A stretch of 64,000 bases of DNA, taken from assembly GCF_026684035.1 (NCBI RefSeq), contig NZ_CP113361.1:2566715-2630714 (forward strand), given 5' to 3'. The notes under the pieces were generated by a model. That model saw nothing but the letters and a program-made list of their open reading frames with translations, was not told the DNA's origin and searched no databases. Made by a program: the position numbers and the translations under genes. This document shows, one piece after another, positions 1 to 8,850 of this stretch; position 1 is the first letter of the stretch, and every line of letters starts with the position of its first letter. The DNA comes from Methanogenium organophilum. Lineage in GTDB: Archaea; Halobacteriota; Methanomicrobia; Methanomicrobiales; Methanomicrobiaceae.

Positions 1-131
1 ACTGCTTTAACCGGGGACAAGGACTTTGTTGCAATGATCGTTGCAATTGAATTTGCTGCATCATTCAGCCCATTTGCAAAATTAAATGCCAGCGCCAGAA
101 AAATTCCCAGTCCTATTATCAGAGTATCCAT
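1..131 (-). CDS. pit: Inorganic phosphate transporter (PiT family), N-terminal part only
   Basis: The first 43 codons of a gene that continues past the left edge. Translation from the ATG at 131-129 gives a hydrophobic N-terminus followed by FANGLNDAANSIAT at residues 18-31, the signature of PiT phosphate permeases (ion-coupled phosphate uptake in the cytoplasmic membrane). It starts 9 bases after the stop of the DUF47 gene on the same strand, so the two form an operon. This pairing is widespread, with the DUF47 protein thought to act on the transporter. The family call is firm; ion specificity cannot be judged from this fragment. Confidence 0.9.
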   Translation of the reverse strand, partial: MDTLIIGLGIFLALAFNFANGLNDAANSIATIIATKSLSPVKA

Positions 132-140
132 AATTTATCT

Positions 141-770
141 TCAGGAATGGCGAATAGCAATATCACTCAGGACATTTGCAGCATTTTCACATCGGTCAGT
201 TGCACTTTCCAGCTTTTCATAAATATCTTTGTACTTTATCAGACTAATAGCGTCAGGACACCGGAATATTTCCTGAATTGCCTCACCCAGAAGATCATCA
301 CCCAGATTTTCAAGGCGGTTGATTTCAATGCATCGTTCCTCAATTCCATTTGGATGTTTCAAATCCCGTATTCCTTTGACCGCGTGTAGAAGCTCTTCAG
401 CCGAAACCAAAATCAGTTTCGATAATTCAACCATAAATCGGTCAGTCTCAGGGATGCCATAGAGGTACATCATGCGCGTTGCTCCATCGATATAGTCCAG
501 AATGTCATCCAGGGATGAAGCAAGGCGTGATATTTCATCCGGCTCAATTGGTGTGATAAATGTTGTATTAAGCAGCTGGTAGATCTTGTGAGTTATTTCA
601 TCCCCTTTATGCTCAATAGCCTTCATTTTATGACATTTGTTCTTCAGGTCCTCAAAATTTTCAACCGTATAAACGAGAAATTCAGCTCCATCTCTTACAT
701 TTTCAGCTGATTCCTCTAAAAGGTCAAAAAATTGTTTGTCCTGTGGAATAATCCAGTCTTTCATCCCCAT
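141..770 (-). CDS. DUF47 family protein (PhoU-like, phosphate transport accessory)
   Basis: A 209-residue, mostly helical acidic protein of the DUF47/TIGR00153 family, related to PhoU. Features typical of the family are the opening block with FFDLLEESAENV, the conserved EHKGDEITHKI near residues 53-63, and the later ENLGDDLLGEAI. These acidic helices bind metal ions in PhoU-like proteins. It is the first gene of an operon with the PiT transporter. Two starts are possible (Met1 or Met3, codons at 770 and 764); they differ by two residues. The role as regulator or partner of phosphate uptake is inferred from family and neighbourhood. Confidence 0.9.
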   Translation of the reverse strand: MGMKDWIIPQDKQFFDLLEESAENVRDGAEFLVYTVENFEDLKNKCHKMKAIEHKGDEITHKIYQLLNTTFITPIEPDEISRLASSLDDILDYIDGATRMMYLYGIPETDRFMVELSKLILVSAEELLHAVKGIRDLKHPNGIEERCIEINRLENLGDDLLGEAIQEIFRCPDAISLIKYKDIYEKLESATDRCENAANVLSDIAIRHS

Positions 771-1871
771 GCAGATACCTGCAAATTAATTCACCGGAAC
801 CCGTAAAAGTCTTTGGAAAGAGGCGAGAAAACGATTGGATGAATCGTTGATATTACCATATTATTAAGGAATAAACAAAAATACGGGCTGCCATTCATCA
901 TTTTATCTGAAATTTTTTGTTTTGGAAATCAATATGTCCAGAACAGTCAATTGACGTTGAAATAACCAAGTTAAGTCAATTCTTTTCAATTGAAAAAACC
1001 GGTTATAACCTCAGTATGAAAGTGAAAACTCAGAATATTTTCCATACTACATTTTGGAGGAAAAATCTGAAAAATGTCCTGGCATCCCGTGGAGAGCAGA
1101 ATCAGAAGAAAACATGCAGAATTGTGCAGACAGGCAGTATAAATGAGAGAAACGGGACCCGGACCTTCTTCGAGTGTTTGTACACCTTATTCACCCTGCT
1201 ATGAACCCATTTTAGATGAATCGGGTGACAAAATGGACGTATTTTCCGCCCAATTTTTTTCAATAAAATATACGGACATAATGGCATTTATTTGCCAAAA
1301 ATACAGATTATTGCGGACTATTAAGCGGTTGCTATTGACAGATTATTTGAGAAGACGTATTGATTGTCTCCCGTTGAGATTGGCCCACACAAGGCTTCTG
1401 TGTGGATCTGTTTTCCAAAGGGGTAGCCCATTTCAGGGCATATTTAAGCTTTCCTTAACAAAACATCAGATTTTCGCCAAATAAACCGAATTTTTTCATC
1501 ACACCCTGCTGAAGCTAAAAATAATCTGTCCAGTGACTATCGCCCTGAAAAGGAAACTATATCCCGGTGATTTGAGAAACAGAAGATTTGAACAGCCAAT
1601 ACAGCAGCAGAAATGAAATCGCCATTTTGCCGGGGCATGCGAATTTACACCGACCACATATCATTTTTTCCCAATCTCATGGGATTTTCACAAGACCAGT
1701 TCTGTATATTCGGTAAAAAAGGTGATCTGTGTTTTTCCGAATCATTCCATGCACTGAATCATAATTTGAGAATAGAAATATCTGATGGAATGAAAAACCA
1801 TAGCATCAGTCAGACATCACCTTCAAAAAATTCAAAATGACAACAATACGCAAGGCGTACCTAAATTCAGA
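771..1871. other. Gene-poor 1.1-kb region with clustered short palindromes
   Basis: I find no convincing gene here. Open frames of 75-113 codons occur on both strands, but they overlap one another, have no recognisable domain and lack clear ribosome-binding sites. Visible structure: a run of palindromes between 946 and 1010 (GTCAATTGAC at 946-955, TTTTCAATTGAAAA at 983-996, AACCGGTT at 997-1004, GGTTATAACC at 1001-1010) and a 7-bp hairpin at 1385-1405 (CCACACA/TGTGTGG, 7-base loop). The region could hold regulatory sites, an unrecognised small RNA or decayed coding sequence. Confidence 0.5.
830..848. promoter_or_regulatory. Inverted repeat upstream of the phosphate operon
   Basis: AACGATT and AATCGTT form a perfect 7-bp inverted repeat with a 5-base spacer, 60-78 bases upstream of the DUF47 start codon. 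The size and place suit an operator or promoter-proximal regulator site. No regulator is identified; the assignment rests on symmetry and position only. Confidence 0.3.
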
Positions 1872-1943
1872 TGGACCGAGCGGGAATTGAACCCGCGGCC
1901 TCTACCATGCCAAGGTAGCGATCTTCCCCTGATCTATCGGCCC
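1872..1943 (-). tRNA. tRNA-Ala (anticodon GGC)
   Basis: A 72-base cloverleaf on the minus strand. The acceptor stem GGGCCGA/TCGGTCC contains the G3:U70 pair that marks alanine tRNAs. Anticodon stem CTACC/GGTAG encloses the loop TTGGCAT, giving anticodon GGC (codon GCC). The T arm is GCGGG-TTCAATT-CCCGC and the discriminator base is A. CCA is not encoded and there is no intron. Confidence 0.95.
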
Positions 1944-1981
1944 ACTGTGCATATTAACTTCGTATTCATAGGATAAAATGA

Positions 1982-3115
1982 TTATTTATTCTTCCTTGTC
2001 TGAAGGACAAGAAATTGCTGAAGACGGGCCCTGGCTTCATTAAGTTTATCTTGAGTTACACGGTTCCCATCCTTCAGCATGGGCACGATAAGCGCCGTCC
2101 CCCCGGATAATTTCCCGGACGACTCCGGAAGTAACATCCTCTCTCCCCCTTCTTTCAGGTAGACTTGTTTCACTCCGCCTTTTTTGCCCCGCTTTGAAAC
2201 AGATTCCTCATCCCGTTCTACAATATCCATGGAATAATCAATCACCGGGGCGTTCGCAATTGAGCCACCAACGCCAAATGCATCCACAATATCACCATAC
2301 GCAACAATATCTGATTTCGTCACCCCTCCACTTAGGAATATTTTAACATCAGTAAATCCATGAAGATCCAATTCCCACCTGACTTCCTCAAGAATGGCCC
2401 GCATATCCCCCCTGCGTGAACGGGGCGTATCCAGCCGTACTGCCTGTGCGCCCGCTCTGGCTGCCGCAAGTGCCTCACATTTCTCGTCACAGAAGGTATC
2501 ACAGAGATATATCCGGGGAATATTCTGTGGTGCATAGTGGTCAAATGCATTCCATGCATCCTCTGCAGATCCCAGACACATAATGAGCGCATGCGGCATT
2601 GTCCCCGCAAGTGGTATTCCTGTCGGTGCACAGGTATTACTTACACCGGCAACACCACCAACCCACGCCGCCCGTTCAATCATAGCGGCAATTGCGGGAT
2701 GCTGTCTTCGTGAACCGAATGAATACAGGGGTTTTTCCCCCGCAATAAGGGTGAGATGCGCTGATGCACTCGCAACACCTGACGCATGACAGAGAAAACC
2801 AAGTATTGCAGTCTCATATGTACAAAAATCAAGATATTTTCCTGATATTCTGAGAACAGGTTCTCCAGGATAAAATATTGTACCCTCCTGCATTGCAGAT
2901 ACATCCAGCGGCAGACCTTCCAGAAGAGAAAGGACATCCTCAATACCACAGACAACACCCCACTCATCAGGAAGCGATGAAGCTGTTATTTCCATGGTTA
3001 CGAAAGGATTACACCCTTTCCCACGCAGGACTTCATCAGTGTGGATAAAATAAACATCTGTACATTTACCAGACCCAATCTCTGAATCACTGACAATGCC
3101 AAACCTGCTCGTCAT
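1982..3115 (-). CDS. pncB: Nicotinate phosphoribosyltransferase
   Basis: A 377-residue enzyme of the archaeal nicotinate phosphoribosyltransferase type, converting nicotinate and PRPP to nicotinate mononucleotide in NAD salvage. Recognisable blocks are the N-terminal TDVYFIHT strand, GTIFYPGEPVLRISG near residues 78-92, the SFGSRRQHP block at 132-140, and KIFLSGGVTKSDI in the C-terminal barrel, where the phosphate-binding glycines lie. The length matches the archaeal subfamily. Its 3' end is 38 bases from the tRNA-Ala gene on the same strand; its 5' side is divergent from the methylthioinosine phosphorylase gene. Confidence 0.9.
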   Translation of the reverse strand: MTSRFGIVSDSEIGSGKCTDVYFIHTDEVLRGKGCNPFVTMEITASSLPDEWGVVCGIEDVLSLLEGLPLDVSAMQEGTIFYPGEPVLRISGKYLDFCTYETAILGFLCHASGVASASAHLTLIAGEKPLYSFGSRRQHPAIAAMIERAAWVGGVAGVSNTCAPTGIPLAGTMPHALIMCLGSAEDAWNAFDHYAPQNIPRIYLCDTFCDEKCEALAAARAGAQAVRLDTPRSRRGDMRAILEEVRWELDLHGFTDVKIFLSGGVTKSDIVAYGDIVDAFGVGGSIANAPVIDYSMDIVERDEESVSKRGKKGGVKQVYLKEGGERMLLPESSGKLSGGTALIVPMLKDGNRVTQDKLNEARARLQQFLVLQTRKNK

Positions 3116-3255
3116 AACCAGTGAGATTGGATATCATTTAATATGAATATGATACTCTCTGGCATACCGTTGCGTTTATGACTGAATCATACAGATAGTA
3201 AAACAGAGAATGCCTGACATCCTATTTCTTTCAAGGCATCACGGAGCAAATAAAA

Positions 3256-3927
3256 ATGCTAGGAATAATTGGTGGTACCAGTCTTCTTTTTGCTGAATTA
3301 CCTGACCTGAAAAAAACAGAAATTGCTACCCCCTATGGAACGGCAGAACTATATCTGGGGGATATCGCCCTCCTCTTAAGACATCAGCACGAAATGCCCC
3401 CCCACCAGATTAATTTCCCTGCCTGCATTTCCGCTCTTGCCATCGCCGGAGTGGATAGAGCAGTGGCATTCGGTTCAGTTGGTTCCCTGAATAAATCGAT
3501 CCGGCCGGGCTCGATAATCATCCCGGATGATTATTTAAGTATGGCACCAGTGCCAACAATCCACAACCATACACAGGAACATATAATGCCAGCAATAGAT
3601 GCCGGACTCAGTAGAGAAATATCTTCCTGTATCCCGGAATCAGAGATTGGTGGCACATATGTGCAGACGGGTGGCCCCAGAATTGAGACAAAAGCAGAAG
3701 TCAGAGCCCTTTCGGAAATCGGTGACCTCGTTGGAATGACCATCGCATCAGAGGCCACGCTCTGTAATGAACTGGATATCGCATTTTCCGCGATATGCAT
3801 GGTGGATAACTATGCCCATGGAATTGGCGAAGATGAACTTTCATATGAACAGATTCTCAATTTTGCACGGGCAAACACAAAAAAGACAGAAATGATACTT
3901 GAACGAATAATTACCAGGATAGGATGA
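3256..3927 (+). CDS. 6-oxopurine nucleoside phosphorylase, probable methylthioinosine phosphorylase
   Basis: A 223-residue member of the MTAP/PNP family. It starts with the glycine turn GIIGGTS, has the phosphate-binding RHQHEMPPHQINFPA block at residues 42-56, and a GMTIASEATLCNELDI segment equivalent to the substrate-binding Met/Glu region. It is shorter than typical MTAP (about 260-290 residues), as in the archaeal 6-oxopurine branch. The next gene, 4 bases downstream, is a methylthioadenosine deaminase. The likely route is therefore deamination of methylthioadenosine to methylthioinosine, then phosphorolysis here to hypoxanthine and methylthioribose 1-phosphate. Substrate preference is inferred from this pairing. 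A ribosome-binding GGAG lies about 10 bases before the ATG. Confidence 0.85.
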   Translation: MLGIIGGTSLLFAELPDLKKTEIATPYGTAELYLGDIALLLRHQHEMPPHQINFPACISALAIAGVDRAVAFGSVGSLNKSIRPGSIIIPDDYLSMAPVPTIHNHTQEHIMPAIDAGLSREISSCIPESEIGGTYVQTGGPRIETKAEVRALSEIGDLVGMTIASEATLCNELDIAFSAICMVDNYAHGIGEDELSYEQILNFARANTKKTEMILERIITRIG

Positions 3928-3931
3928 GAAT

Positions 3932-5254
3932 ATGACAGAAAATACCGATAGTTACGAACAAAACAGAACAAAATTCATTCAAAATGCACTTATCGATGGA
4001 AAAAAGCAAAACATCTATATTGATGAATCCGGCATTATCCGGTCTGTTGGCACAGATATCGGGAAGGAATTCCGCAGCGAGGCAGAATGCATCATCGATG
4101 CCTCCGGCATGGTTGCAATCCCGGGGCTCGTAAATACCCACACCCATGCAGCAATGAGCCTTCTGCGCGGATATGCAGACGATATGCACCTTCAGGAGTG
4201 GCTATCAGAGAAGATCTGGCCGCTTGAAGCGCATCTGACCGGAGAAGACGTCTACTGGGGAACAAAACTTGCATCCCTTGAGATGATTCGTTCCGGTACC
4301 ACTTCGTTCAATGACATGTACTTCTTCATGAAAGATGCAGCACGTGCCGTAGATGAATCAGGAATCCGCGCAACATTCTGTCATGGGTTTATCGATTTTG
4401 ACAGCCCGGAAAAACGCGAGAATGAGATCGCCGCAACCAAAGACCTCGTCAGCCATATCAAGTCTCTTCAAAACCCACGCCTAAAGGCTGCCGTCGGCCC
4501 ACACGCACCATATACTGTATCGCGTGAAGGCCTTGAGTGGTGCGCTGAATTTTCGGAAACAGAGGATATCATGCTCCACATTCACCTCAGTGAAACAGAA
4601 GGTGAAGTTGAAGGCTGCATAGAAAAACATGGAATGCGTCCAGCTGCCTTCCTTGATTCATGCGGATGTCTCTCAGAGCACACACTTGCGGCGCATTGCT
4701 GCTGGCTTGACGATGATGAGTGCAGACTGCTTGGCAGCCGGAATGTGAGTGTTTCACACAATCCGTCCTCAAATATGAAACTGGCGGTAAAGAGAGCACT
4801 CCCGTATCAGGCGCTCAAGGACGCAGGAGTAAATATCACCCTCGGGACAGACGGATGTTCTTCTAACAACAATCTGGACATGTTCGAAGAGATGAAATTC
4901 GCAGCACTGCTTCAGAAATTTTTCTGGAACAGCGACACCCTGCTTCCGGCAGATGAAGCATTCTCAATGGCTACATCAAACGGTGCAAAAGCTTTGGGCG
5001 TATCAACCGGGACTATTCAGGAAGGGCTTCCCGCTGACATTGTGCTTATTGACACTGCAACACCTTCGATGGTTCCTATGCACAACTGTGTCTCAAACAT
5101 CGTGTATTCCTGCAGTGGCGGAGCGGTTGATACGGTCATCTGTGACGGCAGAATATTGATGTCCGATAAAACTATCCCCGGAGAGGCAGAGATTCTTGGA
5201 AAAGCTCAGGAAATCGCGTCACAACTGGTTGAGCGTGCAAATAATCCACAATAA
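3932..5254 (+). CDS. dadD: Methylthioadenosine/S-adenosylhomocysteine/5'-deoxyadenosine deaminase
   Basis: A 440-residue amidohydrolase of the MtaD/DadD family. Metal ligands are visible at His70 and His72 (NTHTH), His218 (LHIHLSE) and Asp307 (LGTDGCSSNNN). The substrate-loop segment LLRGYADDMHLQEWLSEKIWP is characteristic of MTA/SAH deaminases. Archaeal enzymes of this family deaminate 5'-deoxyadenosine, a radical-SAM by-product, as well as MTA and SAH. Co-transcription with the phosphorylase upstream (4-base gap) supports a nucleoside-salvage role. DadD or MtaD would both be acceptable names. Confidence 0.92.
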   Translation: MTENTDSYEQNRTKFIQNALIDGKKQNIYIDESGIIRSVGTDIGKEFRSEAECIIDASGMVAIPGLVNTHTHAAMSLLRGYADDMHLQEWLSEKIWPLEAHLTGEDVYWGTKLASLEMIRSGTTSFNDMYFFMKDAARAVDESGIRATFCHGFIDFDSPEKRENEIAATKDLVSHIKSLQNPRLKAAVGPHAPYTVSREGLEWCAEFSETEDIMLHIHLSETEGEVEGCIEKHGMRPAAFLDSCGCLSEHTLAAHCCWLDDDECRLLGSRNVSVSHNPSSNMKLAVKRALPYQALKDAGVNITLGTDGCSSNNNLDMFEEMKFAALLQKFFWNSDTLLPADEAFSMATSNGAKALGVSTGTIQEGLPADIVLIDTATPSMVPMHNCVSNIVYSCSGGAVDTVICDGRILMSDKTIPGEAEILGKAQEIASQLVERANNPQ

Positions 5255-5397
5255 ATATCCAATCCATGAAATACCCATTATCCTTTTTGCTGCATACAAA
5301 AACATAGAAATTATTATTCTGCCCCGGCATTTCATCGATCAGGTAAATCACACAAATGCATAGAAATCATGAAACCAGCCATTTGATCTAAAATATG

Positions 5398-6486
5398 TTA
5401 TGTATTAAAATACGATTCGACATTTTCTGCCATTTGGGTTATAATTGATTTATCGCTGATACCAACCATATCAAAGATCTCCTCAATTTCATCGAAGTAT
5501 ATTTTATTTTCATTTTCCAGCCATTTTAGACCATCATCACGAGAAATTAGTCCTTCACGAATCATTTGAGAATACAAATCATCACGTTCAGTCATCTTCA
5601 GTGTATATAAATACATCAAATCTTTAAGATGTGCAACCTTACAATCAAACCGCCAGGTTGAATTCAATTTTTCTGGATGCTTCCAATTAATCTCCGAACG
5701 GATTCTCGATAATACTTCTTCCTCATTCCATTCAATATAGGAAAACATATCAATTCGGGATATATTTTTTCCATATATTCTTGAACCAATAGCATGAGGG
5801 TGACCAAATAGATACCCAACTATCATAGGATGAATGCATTGTGGATGGTAATAACCCAAATTTGAAGCAGATTTTGTCAAAACACCAGAAATACATTTCA
5901 TAAACTGATTCTCTAACTTATCATCAGTTATATTCAACAATTCATTCTTAAATTCGGTATTTTCCAAAGGATTTCCTCCCGTTATTATACATGGAACATC
6001 ATACTTTCTGGCAGATTGAAGAATATATTTGTAAAAAACCTTACACCCAACACAAACGATAGGAATTAACGCAGGATCTGGTTTTTTGAACCAGGTTAAA
6101 AAATTATTTTTAAATGTTTTTTCATGTACTTGGTTGCTTAATTTGAATCGTACAATATCAACGCCCAATATATCTATTGCATTATCTATATTTTCTTTCG
6201 CCTGCTTATCAGTGAAAGGGTTCTCATAATTTACGGCAAGAACCTTCATATCATAATCTTTTACCATTTTTAATAAGGTAAAAGAACTGTCCCTTCCTCC
6301 ACTTAACCCAATAACACAGTCATATGGCTTCCCTTTCCCTCGATAATTTGCCAATAATTCTTTTAATTTTTCTTCCCCCAAATATTCAATCTTTTTGTGA
6401 TTGTGACAATAATTACAAATCCCTTCACTATCAAATGAAATATTCGGATTCGTTTCAGGTAAAAGACAATTAGAACACCTTATCAT
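5398..6486 (-). CDS. PP-loop ATPase, N-acetyl sugar amidotransferase-like
   Basis: A 362-residue protein with an N-terminal zinc-ribbon-like set of cysteines (C4, C7, C24, C27) and a PP-loop SGGRDS at residues 62-67, an ATP-pyrophosphatase motif that adenylates a substrate before amidation or thiolation. A further CVGCK pair lies mid-protein, followed by ITGGNP. This layout resembles WbpG/PseA-type N-acetyl sugar amidotransferases, which take part in surface-glycan synthesis. An ATG nine codons upstream exists, but the start at 6486 has a GGGGGAGG ribosome-binding site six bases away, so I prefer it. The gene and its flanks are clearly more AT-rich than neighbours, suggesting transfer, and no glycan genes are adjacent. 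Substrate unknown. Confidence 0.75.
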   Translation of the reverse strand: MIRCSNCLLPETNPNISFDSEGICNYCHNHKKIEYLGEEKLKELLANYRGKGKPYDCVIGLSGGRDSSFTLLKMVKDYDMKVLAVNYENPFTDKQAKENIDNAIDILGVDIVRFKLSNQVHEKTFKNNFLTWFKKPDPALIPIVCVGCKVFYKYILQSARKYDVPCIITGGNPLENTEFKNELLNITDDKLENQFMKCISGVLTKSASNLGYYHPQCIHPMIVGYLFGHPHAIGSRIYGKNISRIDMFSYIEWNEEEVLSRIRSEINWKHPEKLNSTWRFDCKVAHLKDLMYLYTLKMTERDDLYSQMIREGLISRDDGLKWLENENKIYFDEIEEIFDMVGISDKSIITQMAENVESYFNT

Positions 6487-7054
6487 ATGTGGCCTCCCCC
6501 AAACCAGTAACATCCGCTATAACCTATTTAGTAGAATATAAAATTATTGGCAAAATACCGAAAATACTATCACTAAAGGATCAATTTACATCATCAAATC
6601 ATATCATTCGAATCCCACCGCATATGCCACAGACAAAAAGATAAATATTTTCCGCATAATCCTTAGGGGATTCAGAATGAATTCCATAATAATACCCATA
6701 ATATTCCAATAGATATGCAGACATTTCCGCACAAACACACCAGGAATACATGACAGATCCATTTAGATATCTGAGTGTGAACAACACAACACCCAAAATA
6801 TCATTATGATTTTGGTAATAATTCGAAATATTTCAGTACGGAAAATAATTCCAGTTTCGAGCATTACGGATGTACAAATGCACAATAATAGATGGGACGC
6901 CTTTATTTCCGGCCGAAAATCGACTCAAATAACATCTGCCAATAAATTTGATATTTTCACTGTTACGAACAGACATTCTCAATATCATTTATGTACGAAT
7001 TCATAGAAATCCACACAAATCTACAGACAAAAATTCGACATTAAAATAAAAAAT
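6487..7054. other. AT-rich intergenic stretch with no supported gene
   Basis: This 568-base stretch is AT-rich, like the PP-loop gene beside it. Short open frames exist on both strands (60-66 codons), but they show no domain, no good ribosome-binding site and no protein-like composition. It holds the promoter of the PP-loop gene at its left end and the 3' flank of the acyl-CoA synthetase at its right end. Confidence 0.5.
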
Positions 7055-8755
7055 TTATGCAGTCTCAATCCGCGCCTCATCTTCAAGACCAAGTTCACGA
7101 ATAGAGATCTCACGCATCTCACCCTTTCGAATTTTCCCGGTGACTGTCGCGGGGAAGCCTGATACAAACTTCACATAGCGAGGAGTCTTATACCGTGCAA
7201 TCCGGCCGTCACAGTATGCCTTAACTTCCTCTTCTGTCATCTCAAACCCTTCGTGCAGTTTAACCCATGCCATCAGCTCTTCCCCGTACTTCTCATCCGG
7301 GACTCCGATGATATACACATCCTCAATCTTTGGATTCGTGTGGAAGAATTCCTCAATCTCACGCGGATAGATATTTTCGCCGCCACGGATTACCATCTCC
7401 TTGATCCTGCCGACAATACGCACATACCCCTCTTCATCCATGACACCCAGATCACCGGTATGGTTCCAGCGGTCCGCATCAATCGTTGAACGTGTCGCAC
7501 TGGGATTGTTGTAGTAACACTTCATCACCACATACCCACGCGCACAGATCTCACCCGTCATGCCACGCGGAACAATCTTCTGCGTCTGCGGATCAACGAG
7601 TTTTAGCTCCACATGCGGGAATGCCTTCCCGACGGTCGACACACGCCGTTCAATCGGGTCCTCTGTCGTCGTCATGGTCACCCCGGGAGACGTCTCCGTC
7701 TGACCATAGACAATGACGACATCGGTCATGTTCATCTTTTCTGATATGGCCTTCATATACTCTGTCGGACAGGGGGAACCCGCCATGATCCCGGTCCTGA
7801 GCGTATCATATTTATATTTGGTAAAATTCGGGTGCTTGAGTTCTGCTATAAACATTGTGGGAACGCCGTGCAGTGCCGTGCACTTCTCGTCCTGCACCGT
7901 TTTCAGCACCGTTTCAGCGTCAAATGCGGCAGACGGCAGCACCATCGTCGTACCATGGGTGACGCAGGCCATGTTCGAGAGCACCATCCCAAAACAGTGA
8001 TAGAACGGCACAGGGATACAGAGGCGGTCATTCTCGGTAAACGCCATGCCTTCTCCGATGGTAAACCCGTTATTCAGCACACTATGGTGAGTCAGCACCA
8101 CTCCCTTCGGATATCCCGTCGTACCTGAGGTATACTGAATATTGATGGGATCATCGAATGAGAGAGACTCCGTACGCTCACGGAGTTCTTCAGGACTGAT
8201 ATTTCTCCCCTTTTCCAGAATCTCATCCCAGGTGAACATGCCATTATAGGGAATATCACCCATGAACACCACATTCCGGAGGAACGGGAACTTTTCACTT
8301 GAGATCTTTCCCGGTCTGTTCTCAATCGCCTCCGGGCATGCCTCGTAGAACATGCCGACATAATCAGATGTCTTGAAGCGTCCCTGAAGAATCAGCGTAT
8401 GAACTTCAGCCTGTTTCAGGGCATACTCCAGTTCAAATGTGCGGTACGCCGGATTGATATTGACCATAATCGCGCCGATCTTGGCGGTAGCAAACTGCAC
8501 AAGAATCCATTCGGCATAATTCATTGCCCAGATCGCGACGCGGTCTCCTTTTTTAACCCCAATTGCCATCAGACTGCGGCCAAGACGTTCCGCACGCTCT
8601 TTAAACTCTGCATATGTCCAGCGAATATTCTGTTCAACTGAGACTATTGCCTCATTTTCCGGATATTTTTCGGCTATTGAGTCAAGCATATCCCCAATTG
8701 TCATCCCCATCAGAGGGACATTAGAGATGCCACTGGAGTAGCTGTCCTGAATCAT
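7055..8755 (-). CDS. AMP-forming acyl-CoA synthetase (FadD-like)
   Basis: A 566-residue adenylate-forming enzyme. The P-loop-like motif YTSGTTGYPKG is at residues 208-218, then YGQTETSP, the hinge and AMP-binding block GRIKEMVIRGGENIYPREIEEF, and a C-terminal TGKIRK with the catalytic lysine. It would activate a fatty or other carboxylic acid to the acyl-CoA with release of AMP and pyrophosphate in the cytoplasm. The chain length accepted cannot be read from sequence; homologues are usually labelled medium- or long-chain. It is monocistronic: its 3' side is the AT-rich gap and its 5' side is divergent from tRNA-Trp. A 12-bp palindrome sits in its promoter. Confidence 0.88.
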   Translation of the reverse strand: MIQDSYSSGISNVPLMGMTIGDMLDSIAEKYPENEAIVSVEQNIRWTYAEFKERAERLGRSLMAIGVKKGDRVAIWAMNYAEWILVQFATAKIGAIMVNINPAYRTFELEYALKQAEVHTLILQGRFKTSDYVGMFYEACPEAIENRPGKISSEKFPFLRNVVFMGDIPYNGMFTWDEILEKGRNISPEELRERTESLSFDDPINIQYTSGTTGYPKGVVLTHHSVLNNGFTIGEGMAFTENDRLCIPVPFYHCFGMVLSNMACVTHGTTMVLPSAAFDAETVLKTVQDEKCTALHGVPTMFIAELKHPNFTKYKYDTLRTGIMAGSPCPTEYMKAISEKMNMTDVVIVYGQTETSPGVTMTTTEDPIERRVSTVGKAFPHVELKLVDPQTQKIVPRGMTGEICARGYVVMKCYYNNPSATRSTIDADRWNHTGDLGVMDEEGYVRIVGRIKEMVIRGGENIYPREIEEFFHTNPKIEDVYIIGVPDEKYGEELMAWVKLHEGFEMTEEEVKAYCDGRIARYKTPRYVKFVSGFPATVTGKIRKGEMREISIRELGLEDEARIETA

Positions 8756-8786
8756 TGTACTAATATCTATTTCTCAGCCTACTTAT

Positions 8787-8798
8787 GAATCGCGATTC
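8787..8798. promoter_or_regulatory. Perfect 12-bp palindrome in the acyl-CoA synthetase promoter
   Basis: GAATCGCGATTC is a perfect palindrome 32-43 bases upstream of the acyl-CoA synthetase start codon and about 50 bases upstream of tRNA-Trp. The position suits an operator for the synthetase. The binding protein is unknown. Confidence 0.3.
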
Positions 8799-8850
8799 CA
8801 ATCACAATTCTTATTATACAGGCCATCGATGTTGTTATGCAATTCTGCAC

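Noticed and set aside
917-1840. Plus-strand frames of 95, 113 and 75 codons in the gene-poor region
   Set aside because: They overlap frames on the other strand, have no good start signals and no recognisable family; not supported as genes.
6599-6796. 65-codon minus-strand frame between the PP-loop and acyl-CoA synthetase genes
   Set aside because: Odd composition (many Tyr and Cys), no ribosome-binding site and no recognisable domain; treated as chance in AT-rich DNA.
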